DNA from: Nocardioides bizhenqiangii
GTDB lineage: Bacteria; Actinomycetota; Actinomycetes; Propionibacteriales; Nocardioidaceae
DNA length: 64,000 nucleotides
Reading direction: 5' to 3'
Assembly: GCF_034661235.1 (NCBI RefSeq)
Contig: NZ_CP141059.1
Span: 2,789,501 to 2,853,500 of the forward strand
The notes under the pieces were generated by a model. That model searched no databases and had not been told where the DNA came from. It saw nothing but the letters and a program-made list of their open reading frames with translations. The position numbers and the translations under genes are program-made. Shown here one piece after another: positions 36,230-45,079 of the stretch (position 1 is the first letter of the stretch; the number at the start of each line of letters is the position of its first letter).

Positions 36230-38595
36230 AGGGCGGGCAGACGTTCGGCTACACCCTGCTGCTGGCGTTGATCGCGACCGGCACCACGTGGGCTGCCCTG
36301 ATGGCGTGGCGGGGCTTCCTGACCAACTCCGATTCCTACCTCGCGCCGCTGGCGGCCACGGGAATGGTCGTGTGCCTTGCCGGAGCCGGGCTCCGCTGGC
36401 TCGGCAGCCCGGCTCTCGCGATCGTCGCGGTCCAGGCGGCGCTCGCGGTCGCGATGGTCAGCAGCGAGCTGGGCGGCGGTCCGATCCCGCTGGGCGCCAC
36501 CGGCGACGAGGTCGCGCGGTCCCTCGAGCTGGCCATGGAATCGGCCCGCACCTACGAGGCCCCCATCCAGGCCAACGTGCCCTCGGTCGCCCCGCTCATG
36601 ATCCTCGGTGGCGCGTTCTTCCTGGTGCTGGTCGACTTCCTCGCCTGCACGCTGCGCCGGGTCCCGGTCGCGGGCCTCGCGCTGCTGGCCATCTACTCCG
36701 TGCCGGCCGGCCTGGTCCAGTCGGGCCCGGGGCTGGTCGCCTTTCTGCTCGCCTCCGCAGGCTTCCTGGCGCTGCTGCACCTCGACAGCCGCGACCACCT
36801 GCTCCGGTGGGGACGACCGCTCGGACCCGACGAGGCCAACCCGTGGGTCGAGGCCAACCCGGTCGTCGACGCCGTGCGCGTCGGCGCCGGCCGGATCGGC
36901 GTGACGGCGACCGTGATCGCGGTACTGCTCCCCCCGTTCGTCCCCGTCCTCAACCTCGACCTGCTCGGAATCGGCCCGGGCGACGGCGACGACGACATCG
37001 AGATCCGCAATCCGCGCGCGGACCTGCGCAGGGACCTCGAGCGCGACGACGACATCCCGCTGATCCGGTTCCACACCGACGACCCCTCCCCCGACTACCT
37101 CCGGGTCGCGGTGCTCAACCGGTTCACCGGCCTGGAGTGGAGCAGCGGCGATCGCGGTGTCGCCGACGCCAACACCGCCACCGGCGAGCTCCCCGCGCCG
37201 GAGGGGATGGACCCCGACGTACCCCGAACTCTCTACGAGTACCAGTTCGAGGCGAGCGACGCCTTCGACTCCTCCTGGCTGCCGACCCAGTTCCCCGCGT
37301 CCTCGGTCGAGGCCGTCGGCGACTGGCGCTTCGACGAGGACACCATGGACTTCCTCGCCGTGCCCGACGACCTGACGACCGAGGACCTCGAGTGGTCGGT
37401 CCAGGGCATGGAGCCGGACTACGGCACCAGTGGGGAGTTCTTCCTCGACTCCGCGACCGACGCGGTGGACTCTGAGTTCCTCGAAGTGCCGGGCGGGCTG
37501 CCGTCGATCGTCCGCAACCTGGCGGTGTCGGAGACGGTCGGCACTCGCTCGGACTACGAGGCGGCGCTGCTGCTGCAGGCGTTCTTCCGCAGGAACTTCG
37601 AGTACAGCCTGGAGGACGCCCCCGAGGGCATCGGCGGCAACGTCTTCGAGACGTTCCTCAGCCCCACGGCACCCGACGGACGCACGGGCTACTGCGAGCA
37701 GTTCGCCTCAGCGATGGCAGTGATGGCGCGGATCGTCGGCATCCCAGCGCGGGTGGCGGTCGGCTTCCTCCAGCCGGACGACCTGGGCAACGGCAACTAC
37801 GAGTACAGCTCCTACGACCTCCACGCCTGGCCCGAGCTGTACTTCGAGGGCGCGGGCTGGGTCCGGTTCGAGCCCACCCCGTCGGGCCGCGCCGGGCCGG
37901 TGCCGGACTACGCGGCGGTGCCGGTCGACGTCTCGGATCCCACCGACAACACCGGCCCGACCGAGACCGGACCGACCGGCGCGGACATCCCGGAGCCGAG
38001 CGGGCCGACCGCGAGCGTCGTGCCGCAGGACCAGGCCGCCGGCGGCGACGACGCCGCAGACGAAGGCGTCGACTGGACCGTGGTCGTGCTCCGGGTCGCC
38101 CTGCTGCTCCTGGCGCTCGCCCTGATCGGCGCCCTGGCGCTGGCGCCCCGCTTCTTCCGCGGGCGCGCCCGCACCCGCAGGCTCGCCGGGACGCCGGAGG
38201 ACGTCTGGGACGAGCTGCGATCGACGGCGATCGACCTCGGGCTCACCTGGCCGACCGGGCGGTCACCGCACGAAGTCGGACGGTTCCTGGTCGACCACCT
38301 CGGCGACCGGAGCGACAGCGATCGTCCCGAGCGTCCCCGCACCGGGCCCGACGCCGATCCGGAGGCGGCCGCGGCGTTGGAGCGGCTCGTGTCCGCGCTC
38401 GAGCTCGCTCGCTACGCGCGCCCCGGCTCGGCCGTGCCGGACGTCGCGCTGGCCGACGACGCCCGCACCTGCTGCGCGTCGCTGGAGGCCGGGGTCACCC
38501 GGAGGGTGGCGTTGCGGGCCCGGTGGCTGCCCCGCTCGCTGTGGCAGCGGTCGACACGAGACTCCGTCGACCACGACCAACTGGTCGGCGTGTAA
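36226..38595 (+). CDS. Membrane transglutaminase-like protein with DUF4129 tail
   Basis: 789 aa. Five or six membrane spans at about 8-235, a large external region with the transglutaminase-like core (GYCEQFASAMAVMARIVGIP, Cys near residue 488; YDLHAWPELYFEGAGW, His), a Thr/Pro/Gly-rich linker (about 565-605), one more span at about 620-642, and a cytoplasmic DUF4129 helix region (EDVWDELRSTAIDLGL). This TgpA-like layout is usual downstream of MoxR-DUF58. It probably acts on surface proteins or peptidoglycan; the reaction is not known. Coupled to the DUF58 gene by an ATGA overlap. Confidence 0.93.
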   Translation: MKGGQTFGYTLLLALIATGTTWAALMAWRGFLTNSDSYLAPLAATGMVVCLAGAGLRWLGSPALAIVAVQAALAVAMVSSELGGGPIPLGATGDEVARSLELAMESARTYEAPIQANVPSVAPLMILGGAFFLVLVDFLACTLRRVPVAGLALLAIYSVPAGLVQSGPGLVAFLLASAGFLALLHLDSRDHLLRWGRPLGPDEANPWVEANPVVDAVRVGAGRIGVTATVIAVLLPPFVPVLNLDLLGIGPGDGDDDIEIRNPRADLRRDLERDDDIPLIRFHTDDPSPDYLRVAVLNRFTGLEWSSGDRGVADANTATGELPAPEGMDPDVPRTLYEYQFEASDAFDSSWLPTQFPASSVEAVGDWRFDEDTMDFLAVPDDLTTEDLEWSVQGMEPDYGTSGEFFLDSATDAVDSEFLEVPGGLPSIVRNLAVSETVGTRSDYEAALLLQAFFRRNFEYSLEDAPEGIGGNVFETFLSPTAPDGRTGYCEQFASAMAVMARIVGIPARVAVGFLQPDDLGNGNYEYSSYDLHAWPELYFEGAGWVRFEPTPSGRAGPVPDYAAVPVDVSDPTDNTGPTETGPTGADIPEPSGPTASVVPQDQAAGGDDAADEGVDWTVVVLRVALLLLALALIGALALAPRFFRGRARTRRLAGTPEDVWDELRSTAIDLGLTWPTGRSPHEVGRFLVDHLGDRSDSDRPERPRTGPDADPEAAAALERLVSALELARYARPGSAVPDVALADDARTCCASLEAGVTRRVALRARWLPRSLWQRSTRDSVDHDQLVGV

Positions 38596-38660
38596 CCGCG
38601 CTGCCGCCCACCGACCGTCACCACTGACTGCGTCTACCGCGTGCGCTCGCGCAATCTAAG

Positions 38661-39107
38661 TCAGAATCCGCGGTTCTTGCGGCGGCGCCACCGCTCCTCG
38701 ACGCGCTCCATGAAGGAGCCGGAGGACTTGGCCCGGCCGGGGCGGCGGCTGCGGGACCGGCCGCCGTCGATGACACCGAAGCCGGACGGGTGGGCGGCCG
38801 CGGCCGCCTCGGCACCGGACTTCTGCTGGCCGCCCAGGCCCTGACCTCGCACGGCGCTGAGGCCGATCGTCGCCGAGCCGAGCATGATCACGAATCCGAC
38901 GATGCCGATCTGCCAGTAGCCGCTGATCGCGCCGCCCATCAGCACCGCGATCCCGACGGCGAACACGAATCCGGCGAGCAGCGCCCGGCGACGGGCGGCC
39001 TGGCGAAGCGTCGTGCCACGGAGGGTCGAGGCGAACTTCGGGTCCTCTTCGACGAGCGCCCGCTCCATCTGCTCGAGCAGTCGCAGCTCCTCTTCGGAGA
39101 GTGGCAC
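38661..39107 (-). CDS. DUF3040 membrane protein
   Basis: 148 aa from a GTG with GGAGG 6 nt upstream. VPLSEEELRLLEQMERALVE is the DUF3040 start, followed by ALVEEDPKFASTLRG, a basic patch (LRQAARRRALL), two membrane spans at about 45-85, and a basic Gly/Ala tail ending RRRKNRGF. Small DUF3040 proteins are widespread in actinobacteria near division and wall genes. Function unknown. It faces the transglutaminase gene tail to tail. Confidence 0.9.
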   Translation of the reverse strand: MPLSEEELRLLEQMERALVEEDPKFASTLRGTTLRQAARRRALLAGFVFAVGIAVLMGGAISGYWQIGIVGFVIMLGSATIGLSAVRGQGLGGQQKSGAEAAAAAHPSGFGVIDGGRSRSRRPGRAKSSGSFMERVEERWRRRKNRGF

Positions 39108-39282
39108 CGGTTTCCTCCACACATGCGGTCGACGACTGGCGTCGAAGTTCTGAATCTTCAGTGTAGGCAGGCTCCGCGTTGACCGGTAGCCGTCCACGGC
39201 ATTTCCTCGAGGTGTATTCGAACGGTTGGTACCCATGATCAGCCCGGACCAGTCGCCGCGACGAATCACTTGGGCCACGTTC

Positions 39283-40473
39283 CTACAGCAGGCTCCCCCG
39301 GCGTACGGCGGTCGGGCCGAACCGATCGGTCGCCCGATCGACCGCCCGGTCGGCGTCGGGCCACCCCGGGTCCGGCTCGCCGATGACCAGCTGCCGGCCG
39401 CCGATCTCGCGGCGCGGCCGGAGGCCCTCGACCCTGACGCCCACCAGCCGCACTGCCATCCGCAGCGGGAAGACCGCGTCGAGCAGCAGCAGGGCCGCTT
39501 CGTAGACGTCGTGGGTGACGTCGGTCGGCTCGGGCAGCGTCCGCGACCGCGAGATGGTGCGGAAGTCGCTCCACCGGACCGTGATCGCGACCGTGCGGCC
39601 CACCTTGTCCGCCGCTCGGAGCCGAGCCGTCACCCGGGTCGAGAGGCGGAGCAGCTCGCGCGCGAGCCGGTCGCGGTCACGGGTGTCGGCCGCGAGCGTG
39701 TGCTGCGCACCCATGCTGCCCTCAGGCACGCCCTCGCCGAAGCCGAACGTCCCTGCCCCGCCTGGCGAGAGCTCGCTCCGGTCGGCCCCCCACGCGAGGG
39801 CGTGGAGATGGCCGCCCAGGTGACCGCCGACCATCCGCCGCAGCTCGGCGACCGGCACCCGGGCGACGTCGCCGACCGTGATCAGGCCGAGCCGGTGGAG
39901 CCGCTGGCGGGTCGCCTCGCCGACACCGTAGAGCTCGCCGACGTCGAGCGGATGGACGACCGCGACGAACCGCTCGGGCGGGATGGCGAGCACCCCGTCG
40001 GGCTTGGCCCGCCGGCTCGCCAGCTTGGCGACCGAGACCGCAGCGGCGATACCGACCGAGCAGGTGATCCCGTGCTCGGCACGGACGCGGGAGCGGATCC
40101 GTTCTGCGATCACCTCCGGCGGCCCGAACAACCGGGCCGCGCCACGGACGTCGAGGAACGCCTCGTCGAGGGACATCACCTCGACCACCGGACTGAACCC
40201 ACGGAAGGTCTCCATGATCGCCTTCGACACCGGCCGCAGGACGTCGAAGTCAGGGGGGACCTCGACCAGCCTCGGGCAGAGCCGGCGTGCCTCGCCCCCG
40301 GACATCCCCGAGCGGATGCCGTAGCCACGGGCGGGGTAGTTGGCCGAGAGCACCACGCCGCGGTGGCCGCCACCGACGACGACGGGCACGTCGTGGAGCT
40401 CCGGGCGGTCACGGATCGCCACCGACGCGTAGAACGCGTCCATGTCGACGTGGAGCAGGTGCGGCGCGGTCAT
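39283..40473 (-). CDS. dinB: DNA polymerase IV (Y family) DinB
   Basis: 396 aa. LHVDMDAFYASV and VMSLDEAFLDV carry the three catalytic acids. SVGIAAAVSVAKLASRRAKPDG is the conserved palm segment, followed by the helix-hairpin-helix thumb (LYGVGEATRQRLHRLGLITVGD) and the little-finger domain. It does error-prone bypass synthesis. No clear C-terminal beta-clamp peptide (QLxLF type) stands out. It is the last gene of a cassette starting at an SOS box at 41761, 33 nt after the methyltransferase gene. Confidence 0.96.
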   Translation of the reverse strand: MTAPHLLHVDMDAFYASVAIRDRPELHDVPVVVGGGHRGVVLSANYPARGYGIRSGMSGGEARRLCPRLVEVPPDFDVLRPVSKAIMETFRGFSPVVEVMSLDEAFLDVRGAARLFGPPEVIAERIRSRVRAEHGITCSVGIAAAVSVAKLASRRAKPDGVLAIPPERFVAVVHPLDVGELYGVGEATRQRLHRLGLITVGDVARVPVAELRRMVGGHLGGHLHALAWGADRSELSPGGAGTFGFGEGVPEGSMGAQHTLAADTRDRDRLARELLRLSTRVTARLRAADKVGRTVAITVRWSDFRTISRSRTLPEPTDVTHDVYEAALLLLDAVFPLRMAVRLVGVRVEGLRPRREIGGRQLVIGEPDPGWPDADRAVDRATDRFGPTAVRRGSLL

Positions 40474-40506
40474 CGCGCCGACCGGCGCGGGATAAGGAGA
40501 CGTGCC

Positions 40507-41241
40507 CTAGGTCGCCAGCAGGTGGATCTGGGTCGCGAGCGGGAGGTACTCGGGCAGCTCGGCCACCGCGCGCTCGAGGTCGACGAGGGCCGCGACGGCG
40601 CCGGGCTCATGGTCGAGGAGCGAGCCCGGCACGAGGTCGGTGAACACCCGGACGGCGTGCACGGCCGACACGGCGAACCCCGCCTGCTCGACCAGCGCGC
40701 CGAGCTCGGCGGCGGTGAACCGGCGGGCCGGGCGGGAGGCCCGTCCCGCACGCTCGGCCTGCTCGTCGCCGTCGAGCAACGCCAGCGCCTGGTGGAGGTG
40801 GCCGGCCATCGCCCGGGCCACGACCGCCGCGTGCCGCTGCGCGACCAGGATGCTGACGGTGCCGCCGGGGCGCAGGACCTTGCGGATCGTGGCCAGCGCC
40901 TCGCCGGCGTCGACGACCTCGAGCAGCCCGTGACACAGGACCAGGTCTGCGCTGTCGGTCCCGACCACGTCGAGCAACCCGGAGACGTCGCCCTGGTGGC
41001 CGGCGACCTCGACGCCCACCTCCCGCGCTCGCCGGGCGAGTGCGGCCAGCGCATCGGGGCTCGGATCCACGACGGTGACCCGGTGCCCGGCCTGGGCGAC
41101 CCGGACCGCGAAGCCCCCGGTGCCGCCGCCGATGTCGACGACGTCGCACGGCGCCGCTGACAGCACCGGCCCGAGCGCGTCCCAGACCACGGCGGTGCGG
41201 ACCGAGCCCGGGCGCTCGCCGGGCCGCTCACGGGAGACCAT
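40507..41241 (-). CDS. Class I SAM-dependent methyltransferase
   Basis: 244 aa from ATG 41241; the frame opens at 41298 but TAGTGT lies 7 nt before ATG 41241, which supports this start. Motif I is CDVVDIGGGTGGFAVRVAQ, then VTVVDPSPDAL, GDVSGL and DLVLCHGLLEVVDAGEAL. The fold is that of SmtA/UbiE-like enzymes. The substrate is unknown; tRNA, DNA or small molecules are possible. It lies between the HEPN gene (43 nt) and dinB (33 nt), the same order as in other actinobacterial SAV_6107 loci. Confidence 0.92.
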   Translation of the reverse strand: MVSRERPGERPGSVRTAVVWDALGPVLSAAPCDVVDIGGGTGGFAVRVAQAGHRVTVVDPSPDALAALARRAREVGVEVAGHQGDVSGLLDVVGTDSADLVLCHGLLEVVDAGEALATIRKVLRPGGTVSILVAQRHAAVVARAMAGHLHQALALLDGDEQAERAGRASRPARRFTAAELGALVEQAGFAVSAVHAVRVFTDLVPGSLLDHEPGAVAALVDLERAVAELPEYLPLATQIHLLAT

Positions 41242-41248
41242 GACGGCA

Positions 41249-41254
41249 ACACTA
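41249..41254 (-). promoter_or_regulatory. Putative -10 box of the methyltransferase gene (leaderless)
   Basis: TAGTGT, 7 nt (TGCCGTC), then ATG 41241 on the minus strand. If used, it is an internal start giving methyltransferase and DinB without the SOS-controlled HEPN gene. Confidence 0.5.
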
Positions 41255-41284
41255 GTGCGAGTGCCGGTGATGCCGACGGGTCCC

Positions 41285-41740
41285 TCAGCCTGCGGCACGC
41301 CCGGCGAGCTGGTCGCCGAGCGGGACGTGCGGGGTCAGGCCGAGAGCCTGCTCGACGACAGCCAGGAACCGATCCGCGTCGCGGACCAGGTCGTCGGCAT
41401 CGCGCTCGGTGACCGAGCGCGTGGATCCGGACTCGGCGGCCGCCCGCTTGGCGGCGCCGGAGGCGAAGAACGACGCCCATTCCCCGAGCTCGGGGGCCAC
41501 CTCGGTCAGCAGCACCCACGCGTTCTTCTGCTGGCGCCGGCGGGCCGGCGCGGGGCGCGCCCGGGCGGCGAGGAGTGCGGCCGCGGCGCGCAGCGCGGCC
41601 ACGTGGGCGCAGGCGTAGCGCTCGGCGACGTCACGCGAGCCGACGGCCTCGCTGAGGGACTCCGCCGCACGCCGCAGGTAGGAGTGGGTGGTGGCGGGCA
41701 GGTGGTCGGGGTGTGGAAGCAGGTGCTGCTCGCTGGCCAT
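41285..41740 (-). CDS. SAV_6107-type HEPN domain protein
   Basis: 151 aa, ATG with GAGGAG 6 nt upstream; upstream frame is shadow. Nearly all alpha-helical and Ala/Arg-rich: HSYLRRAAESLSEAVGSRD, then ERYACAHVAALRAAAALLAA, which contains R-x4-H as in HEPN RNase active sites, and a second helix pair near the C terminus. HEPN proteins include RNase toxins and nucleotide-binding helpers. No antitoxin nucleotidyltransferase lies next to it. It heads the cassette under the LexA box. Confidence 0.85.
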   Translation of the reverse strand: MASEQHLLPHPDHLPATTHSYLRRAAESLSEAVGSRDVAERYACAHVAALRAAAALLAARARPAPARRRQQKNAWVLLTEVAPELGEWASFFASGAAKRAAAESGSTRSVTERDADDLVRDADRFLAVVEQALGLTPHVPLGDQLAGRAAG

Positions 41741-41760
41741 GGCTGACTCCTCGGATCGGC

Positions 41761-41780
41761 GTTCGAACATGTGTTCGAAC
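41761..41780. promoter_or_regulatory. LexA/SOS box
   Basis: GTTCGAACATGTGTTCGAAC: the inner TCGAAC-N4-GTTCGA matches the actinobacterial/Bacillus-type SOS box on both arms without mismatch, and the outer G/C bases extend the symmetry. It is 21 nt upstream of the HEPN start codon and 6 nt downstream of a TACCTT -10 box, covering the expected transcription start. Confidence 0.92.
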
Positions 41781-41786
41781 AAGATC

Positions 41787-41817
41787 AAGGTACACCGCTC
41801 CCCCGACACGAGGTCAA
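41787..41817 (-). promoter_or_regulatory. Putative SOS-regulated promoter of the HEPN cassette
   Basis: -10 TACCTT at 41792-41787 with a TTGACC hexamer about 19 nt upstream on the minus strand. The spacer is long, so the -35 is uncertain. The LexA box begins 6 nt beyond the -10. Confidence 0.5.
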
Positions 41818-41838
41818 GACCTGACGGTGCGTCAGTGG

Positions 41839-42294
41839 TCAGGGCCGGACGTCGGCCCGGTCGAGGTCCGCGGCTTCGCGGCAGTGGCGCCGCGCGTCGG
41901 GGTGCCACAGGAAGACCAGCGTGACCGCGCTCATGACGGCAGCGGCGATGATGAGACCTCGGAACAGCGGCGGGGGCATGGTCCGTACGGTCGCGAGGGT
42001 CGAGAGCAGGATGCTGACGGAGATCAGTGCGAGCGCGTGCCGGGCCCAGTTGTGACCGGACCGCAGCAGCGGGATCAGGGTCAACGCGGTGACGGCCACG
42101 ACGCCGTAGAGCACCAGGATGACCGGCACGAAGTCGAGCGGCTGCACCGTGCTGTCGCCTGTCCTCCCCGGTGACCAGGCCTCCTCGAGGTCGTCCCGGA
42201 GGACCACGACGAGCACGCAGACCACCAGGCCCGCGACGACCTGGAGCCAGATCAGCCAGGTCGCCAGGTCGACCGCTGCCGGTCGCTTGCCCAT
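41839..42294 (-). CDS. Small four-span membrane protein, function unknown
   Basis: 151 aa from ATG 42294 (MGKRPAAVDL) with GAGGAGG 4-5 nt upstream. Hydrophobic spans lie at about 10-32, 53-75, 85-104 and 107-128, separated by short charged loops; the C terminus WHPDARRHCREAADLDRADV is charged. I do not recognise a family. It ends 46 nt upstream of the HEPN promoter, on the same strand. Confidence 0.72.
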   Translation of the reverse strand: MGKRPAAVDLATWLIWLQVVAGLVVCVLVVVLRDDLEEAWSPGRTGDSTVQPLDFVPVILVLYGVVAVTALTLIPLLRSGHNWARHALALISVSILLSTLATVRTMPPPLFRGLIIAAAVMSAVTLVFLWHPDARRHCREAADLDRADVRP

Positions 42295-42355
42295 CCGTCC
42301 TCCTCGACGTCCTCGACGCACCCGAACCCCGGCGGCACCGTGTCGGCCCGTCCTC

Positions 42356-42361
42356 TAGGGT
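42356..42361 (+). promoter_or_regulatory. Putative -10 box of the second YbaK-like gene (leaderless)
   Basis: TAGGGT, 7 nt (CACACCC), then ATG 42369, with no Shine-Dalgarno between. No clear -35. Confidence 0.5.
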
Positions 42362-42368
42362 CACACCC

Positions 42369-42842
42369 ATGTCGGCCGACCATCCCTCGATCAGCCGGTT
42401 CCGCGCCGAGCACGCGCGACGCGGCGGAGCTGGCGAGATCGTCATTCTGCCCGATGCCGTCCACACCGCCGCACTCGCTGCGGAAGCGCTGGGGTGCGAG
42501 GTGGGGGCGATCGCCAACAGCCTGCTCTTCGACGCCGACGGTTCGCCGGTGCTCGTCCTCACGTCCGGGGCGCACCGGGTGGACACCGGCAAGACGGCCG
42601 CGAGCGTCGGCGTGGCGAAGCTGCGGCGGGCCTCCCCCGAGTTCGTGCGGGAGCACACCGGGCAGGTGATCGGCGGGGTCTCGCCGATCGGCCACCCGGC
42701 CCCTGTGCCGACGTACCTCGACGCCTGGCTCCAGCGGTACGACGTCGTGTGGGCCGCGGCCGGCCACCCGGCGGCGGTGTTCTCGACGACCTACGACGAG
42801 CTGCTGCGCCTCACCGGCGCCAGCCCGATCGACGTCGAGTGA
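42369..42842 (+). CDS. YbaK/aminoacyl-tRNA deacylase-like protein lacking the usual lysine
   Basis: 157 aa. VGVAKLRRASPEFVREHTGQVIGGVSPIGHP fits the YbaK/ProX fold, in parts: TGQVIGGVSPIGHP is the glycine loop. The position of the catalytic Lys of YbaK is Asn here (GAIANSLLFDADG instead of the xVFKTLL pattern at 6266). It may be a different editing domain (ProXp-x-like) or a non-catalytic relative. The gene is 19 nt upstream of the oxidoreductase. Confidence 0.85.
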   Translation: MSADHPSISRFRAEHARRGGAGEIVILPDAVHTAALAAEALGCEVGAIANSLLFDADGSPVLVLTSGAHRVDTGKTAASVGVAKLRRASPEFVREHTGQVIGGVSPIGHPAPVPTYLDAWLQRYDVVWAAAGHPAAVFSTTYDELLRLTGASPIDVE

Positions 42843-42861
42843 TCGACCGGAGAGGACGCCG

Positions 42862-44169
42862 ATGAGGATCGTCGTCGTCGGAGGCGGGCTGGCCGGGCTC
42901 GCGTCGGCGGCCCGGCTCGCCAAGACCGGGCACCAGGTGGTGCTCGTCGAGGCCTCGGCGACGCTGGGCGGTGCGCTCGGCGCGGTCAGCGAGGACGGCT
43001 ACACCTGGGACGGCTCGGCGACGTCGACCCTGCTGCCAGCGGCCCTGCGCGACCTGTTCCGCAAGTCCGGCCGTCCACTCGAGGCCGAGCTCGGCGGCGA
43101 GCTGGAGCCGCTCGAGGTGATCACCGAGCACCGGTTCGAGGACCGCACGTCGGTGCGGGTGCCCGGCGGATCCCGCGCTGCCCAGCTCGCGGCGTTCGAC
43201 GGGCTCGGCCCCGGGCTGGGCGAGGCGTGGGTGCGCCACGTCGACACCTACGCCCCGGTCTGGGACGTGCTGCGCAAGAACTACGTCGAAGTGCCGTGGG
43301 ACCCGCGGGACGTCCCGAGCGACCTCGACTCGCTGTTCAACACCCGCGAGACCCTGCACAAGCGGCTGCGCCGCGACTTCCGCGACGACAGGCTCGGCCT
43401 GGTCGCCGGTCACCGCGCCGTGGCCGAGGGGCACGACCTGCGCAACGTGCCGGCGTGGGTCGGCGTGACCAACTACCTCGAGCAGTCCTTCGGCGCGTGG
43501 ACGGTCCCCGGCGGGATGGCCCGGATCGTCGACCTGCTGGCCGCACGTCTCGAGACCCGTGGCGTCACCGTGCTCACCGGTACGGCGGCCCGCGACCTCG
43601 TCGTCCGCGATGGCAGGGTGGCGGCGGTGTCCGTCGAGTCCGGCGAGATCGACGTCGACGCGGTCGTGGTCGCGGTCGACCCGCGACGCCTGCCCGCCCT
43701 GGCCGGCGTCGTCGAGCGCACCATGCCCGCGCTCCCGCCCGTGGTGGCCCATCTGGGGCTGGTCGGCGAGGTACCCGACCTGCCGGCCGAGCTCGTGCTC
43801 CACGCAGACCCGATGATCATCATCCGCACCGGCGGCAGCGCGCCGGAGGGCGGCACCGCCTGGACGTTGCACGGGCGCGGCAAGCTGGCCGAGGACATCC
43901 TCGAGGCCCTCGCGCGCCACAAGATCGACGTCCGCGAGCAGGTCGTCACCCGGGTCGACCTGTCCCCGCGCGACCTGGTCGAGCAGTGGCACGGCTCTCC
44001 GTGCGGCGTCCTGTGGCAGGGCCGCGGGACGGTCCGCTACCGACTCGGCCCGCGCACGCCGATCGCGGGGGTGTATGCCGCCGGCGCGCACGCCGCGCCG
44101 GGCGCGGGGGTGCCGTTCGTCGCCCAGTCCGCCGCGCTGGTGGCGCAGGCGATCGGACCCGCGAAGTAG
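42862..44169 (+). CDS. FAD-dependent oxidoreductase, phytoene desaturase-like
   Basis: 435 aa. MRIVVVGGGLAGLASAARLA is the dinucleotide-binding fold and EASATLGGALGAV the following ribose-binding Glu with the GG doublet, as in amine oxidases and CrtI-like desaturases. The C-terminal TPIAGVYAAGAHAAPGAGVP is the second FAD contact. The active site does not tell the substrate. It lies beside a trans-prenyltransferase (45149) and metF, so a role in isoprenoid or carotenoid metabolism is possible. GAGAGGA precedes the ATG. Converges on metF. Confidence 0.88.
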   Translation: MRIVVVGGGLAGLASAARLAKTGHQVVLVEASATLGGALGAVSEDGYTWDGSATSTLLPAALRDLFRKSGRPLEAELGGELEPLEVITEHRFEDRTSVRVPGGSRAAQLAAFDGLGPGLGEAWVRHVDTYAPVWDVLRKNYVEVPWDPRDVPSDLDSLFNTRETLHKRLRRDFRDDRLGLVAGHRAVAEGHDLRNVPAWVGVTNYLEQSFGAWTVPGGMARIVDLLAARLETRGVTVLTGTAARDLVVRDGRVAAVSVESGEIDVDAVVVAVDPRRLPALAGVVERTMPALPPVVAHLGLVGEVPDLPAELVLHADPMIIIRTGGSAPEGGTAWTLHGRGKLAEDILEALARHKIDVREQVVTRVDLSPRDLVEQWHGSPCGVLWQGRGTVRYRLGPRTPIAGVYAAGAHAAPGAGVPFVAQSAALVAQAIGPAK

Positions 44170-44181
44170 CCGGCGTCGTCC

Positions 44182-45072
44182 TCAGACGGTGATCCGGAGC
44201 GCCTCGAAGATCTCGAGCGTGGCCTTCGACCGGTTGAGCGTGTAGAAGTGCAGGCCGGGCGCGCCGCCGTCGAGGAGCTCCTCGCACAGCTCGGCCGCCA
44301 GCTTGATGCCTTCGGCCCGCACCGCGACCGGGTCGGGGCCGGCCGCGGTGATCCTCGCGACGATCTCGTCGGGCACGGAGGTCCCGATCAGCTCGCCCTG
44401 GCGCCGGATAGCGCTCAGGTTCAGGATCGGCATGATCCCGGGGAGGATCGGCATGTCGACGCCGCGGGCCCGCACCCGCTCGACCAGCCCGAAGTAGTCC
44501 TCGGCACGGAAGAACATCTGGGTGACGGCGAACTCCGCGCCCGCGTTGGCCTTCGCCACCAGCCGGTCGGCGTCGACGTCGAGCGACTCGGCGTTCGGGT
44601 GGCCCTCCGGGAACGCGGCGACGCCGATGCGGAAGTCGCCGCGCGAACGGGCCAGCTCGACGAGGTCGAGCGCGTAGTTGAGACCGCCCGCGGTCGGGGT
44701 CCACTCCGCCCGCGGGCCCTCGCGGGGGTCGCCCCGCAGCGCCATCACGTGGAAGACGCCCTCGGCGACGTACGAGTCGAGGATGGCCTCGAGCTCCTCA
44801 CGGGTGTGGCCGACGCAGGTCAGGTGCGCCATCGGCACCAGCGACGTCTCACGCGCGATCCGGCCGGTGATGGCCACGGTCTTGTCCCGGGTGCTGCCGC
44901 CGGCGCCGTACGTCACGGAGACGAACGTCGGGCGGTAGGGCTCCAGCTTGCGGATGGCGTTCCACAGCTGCTCCTCACCCGCCTCGTCCTTCGGCGGGAA
45001 GAACTCGAACGAGAACGAGCGATCGCCCTGGCGGATGATCTCGGCGAGGGAGCGGCCACGACCGGTTGTCAT
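44182..45072 (-). CDS. metF: 5,10-Methylenetetrahydrofolate reductase MetF
   Basis: 296 aa from ATG 45072. FSFEFFPPKDEAGEEQLW holds the conserved catalytic Glu of MTHFR; VSVTYGAGGSTRD, AHLTCVGHT, HVMALRGDPR, QMFF and PILPGIMPI are family landmarks. It makes methyl-THF for methionine synthesis. TACACT 7 nt before the ATG predicts a leaderless transcript. The longer open frame upstream overlaps the divergent prenyltransferase gene and is not coding. Confidence 0.97.
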   Translation of the reverse strand: MTTGRGRSLAEIIRQGDRSFSFEFFPPKDEAGEEQLWNAIRKLEPYRPTFVSVTYGAGGSTRDKTVAITGRIARETSLVPMAHLTCVGHTREELEAILDSYVAEGVFHVMALRGDPREGPRAEWTPTAGGLNYALDLVELARSRGDFRIGVAAFPEGHPNAESLDVDADRLVAKANAGAEFAVTQMFFRAEDYFGLVERVRARGVDMPILPGIMPILNLSAIRRQGELIGTSVPDEIVARITAAGPDPVAVRAEGIKLAAELCEELLDGGAPGLHFYTLNRSKATLEIFEALRITV

Positions 45073-45079
45073 GTGCGGG

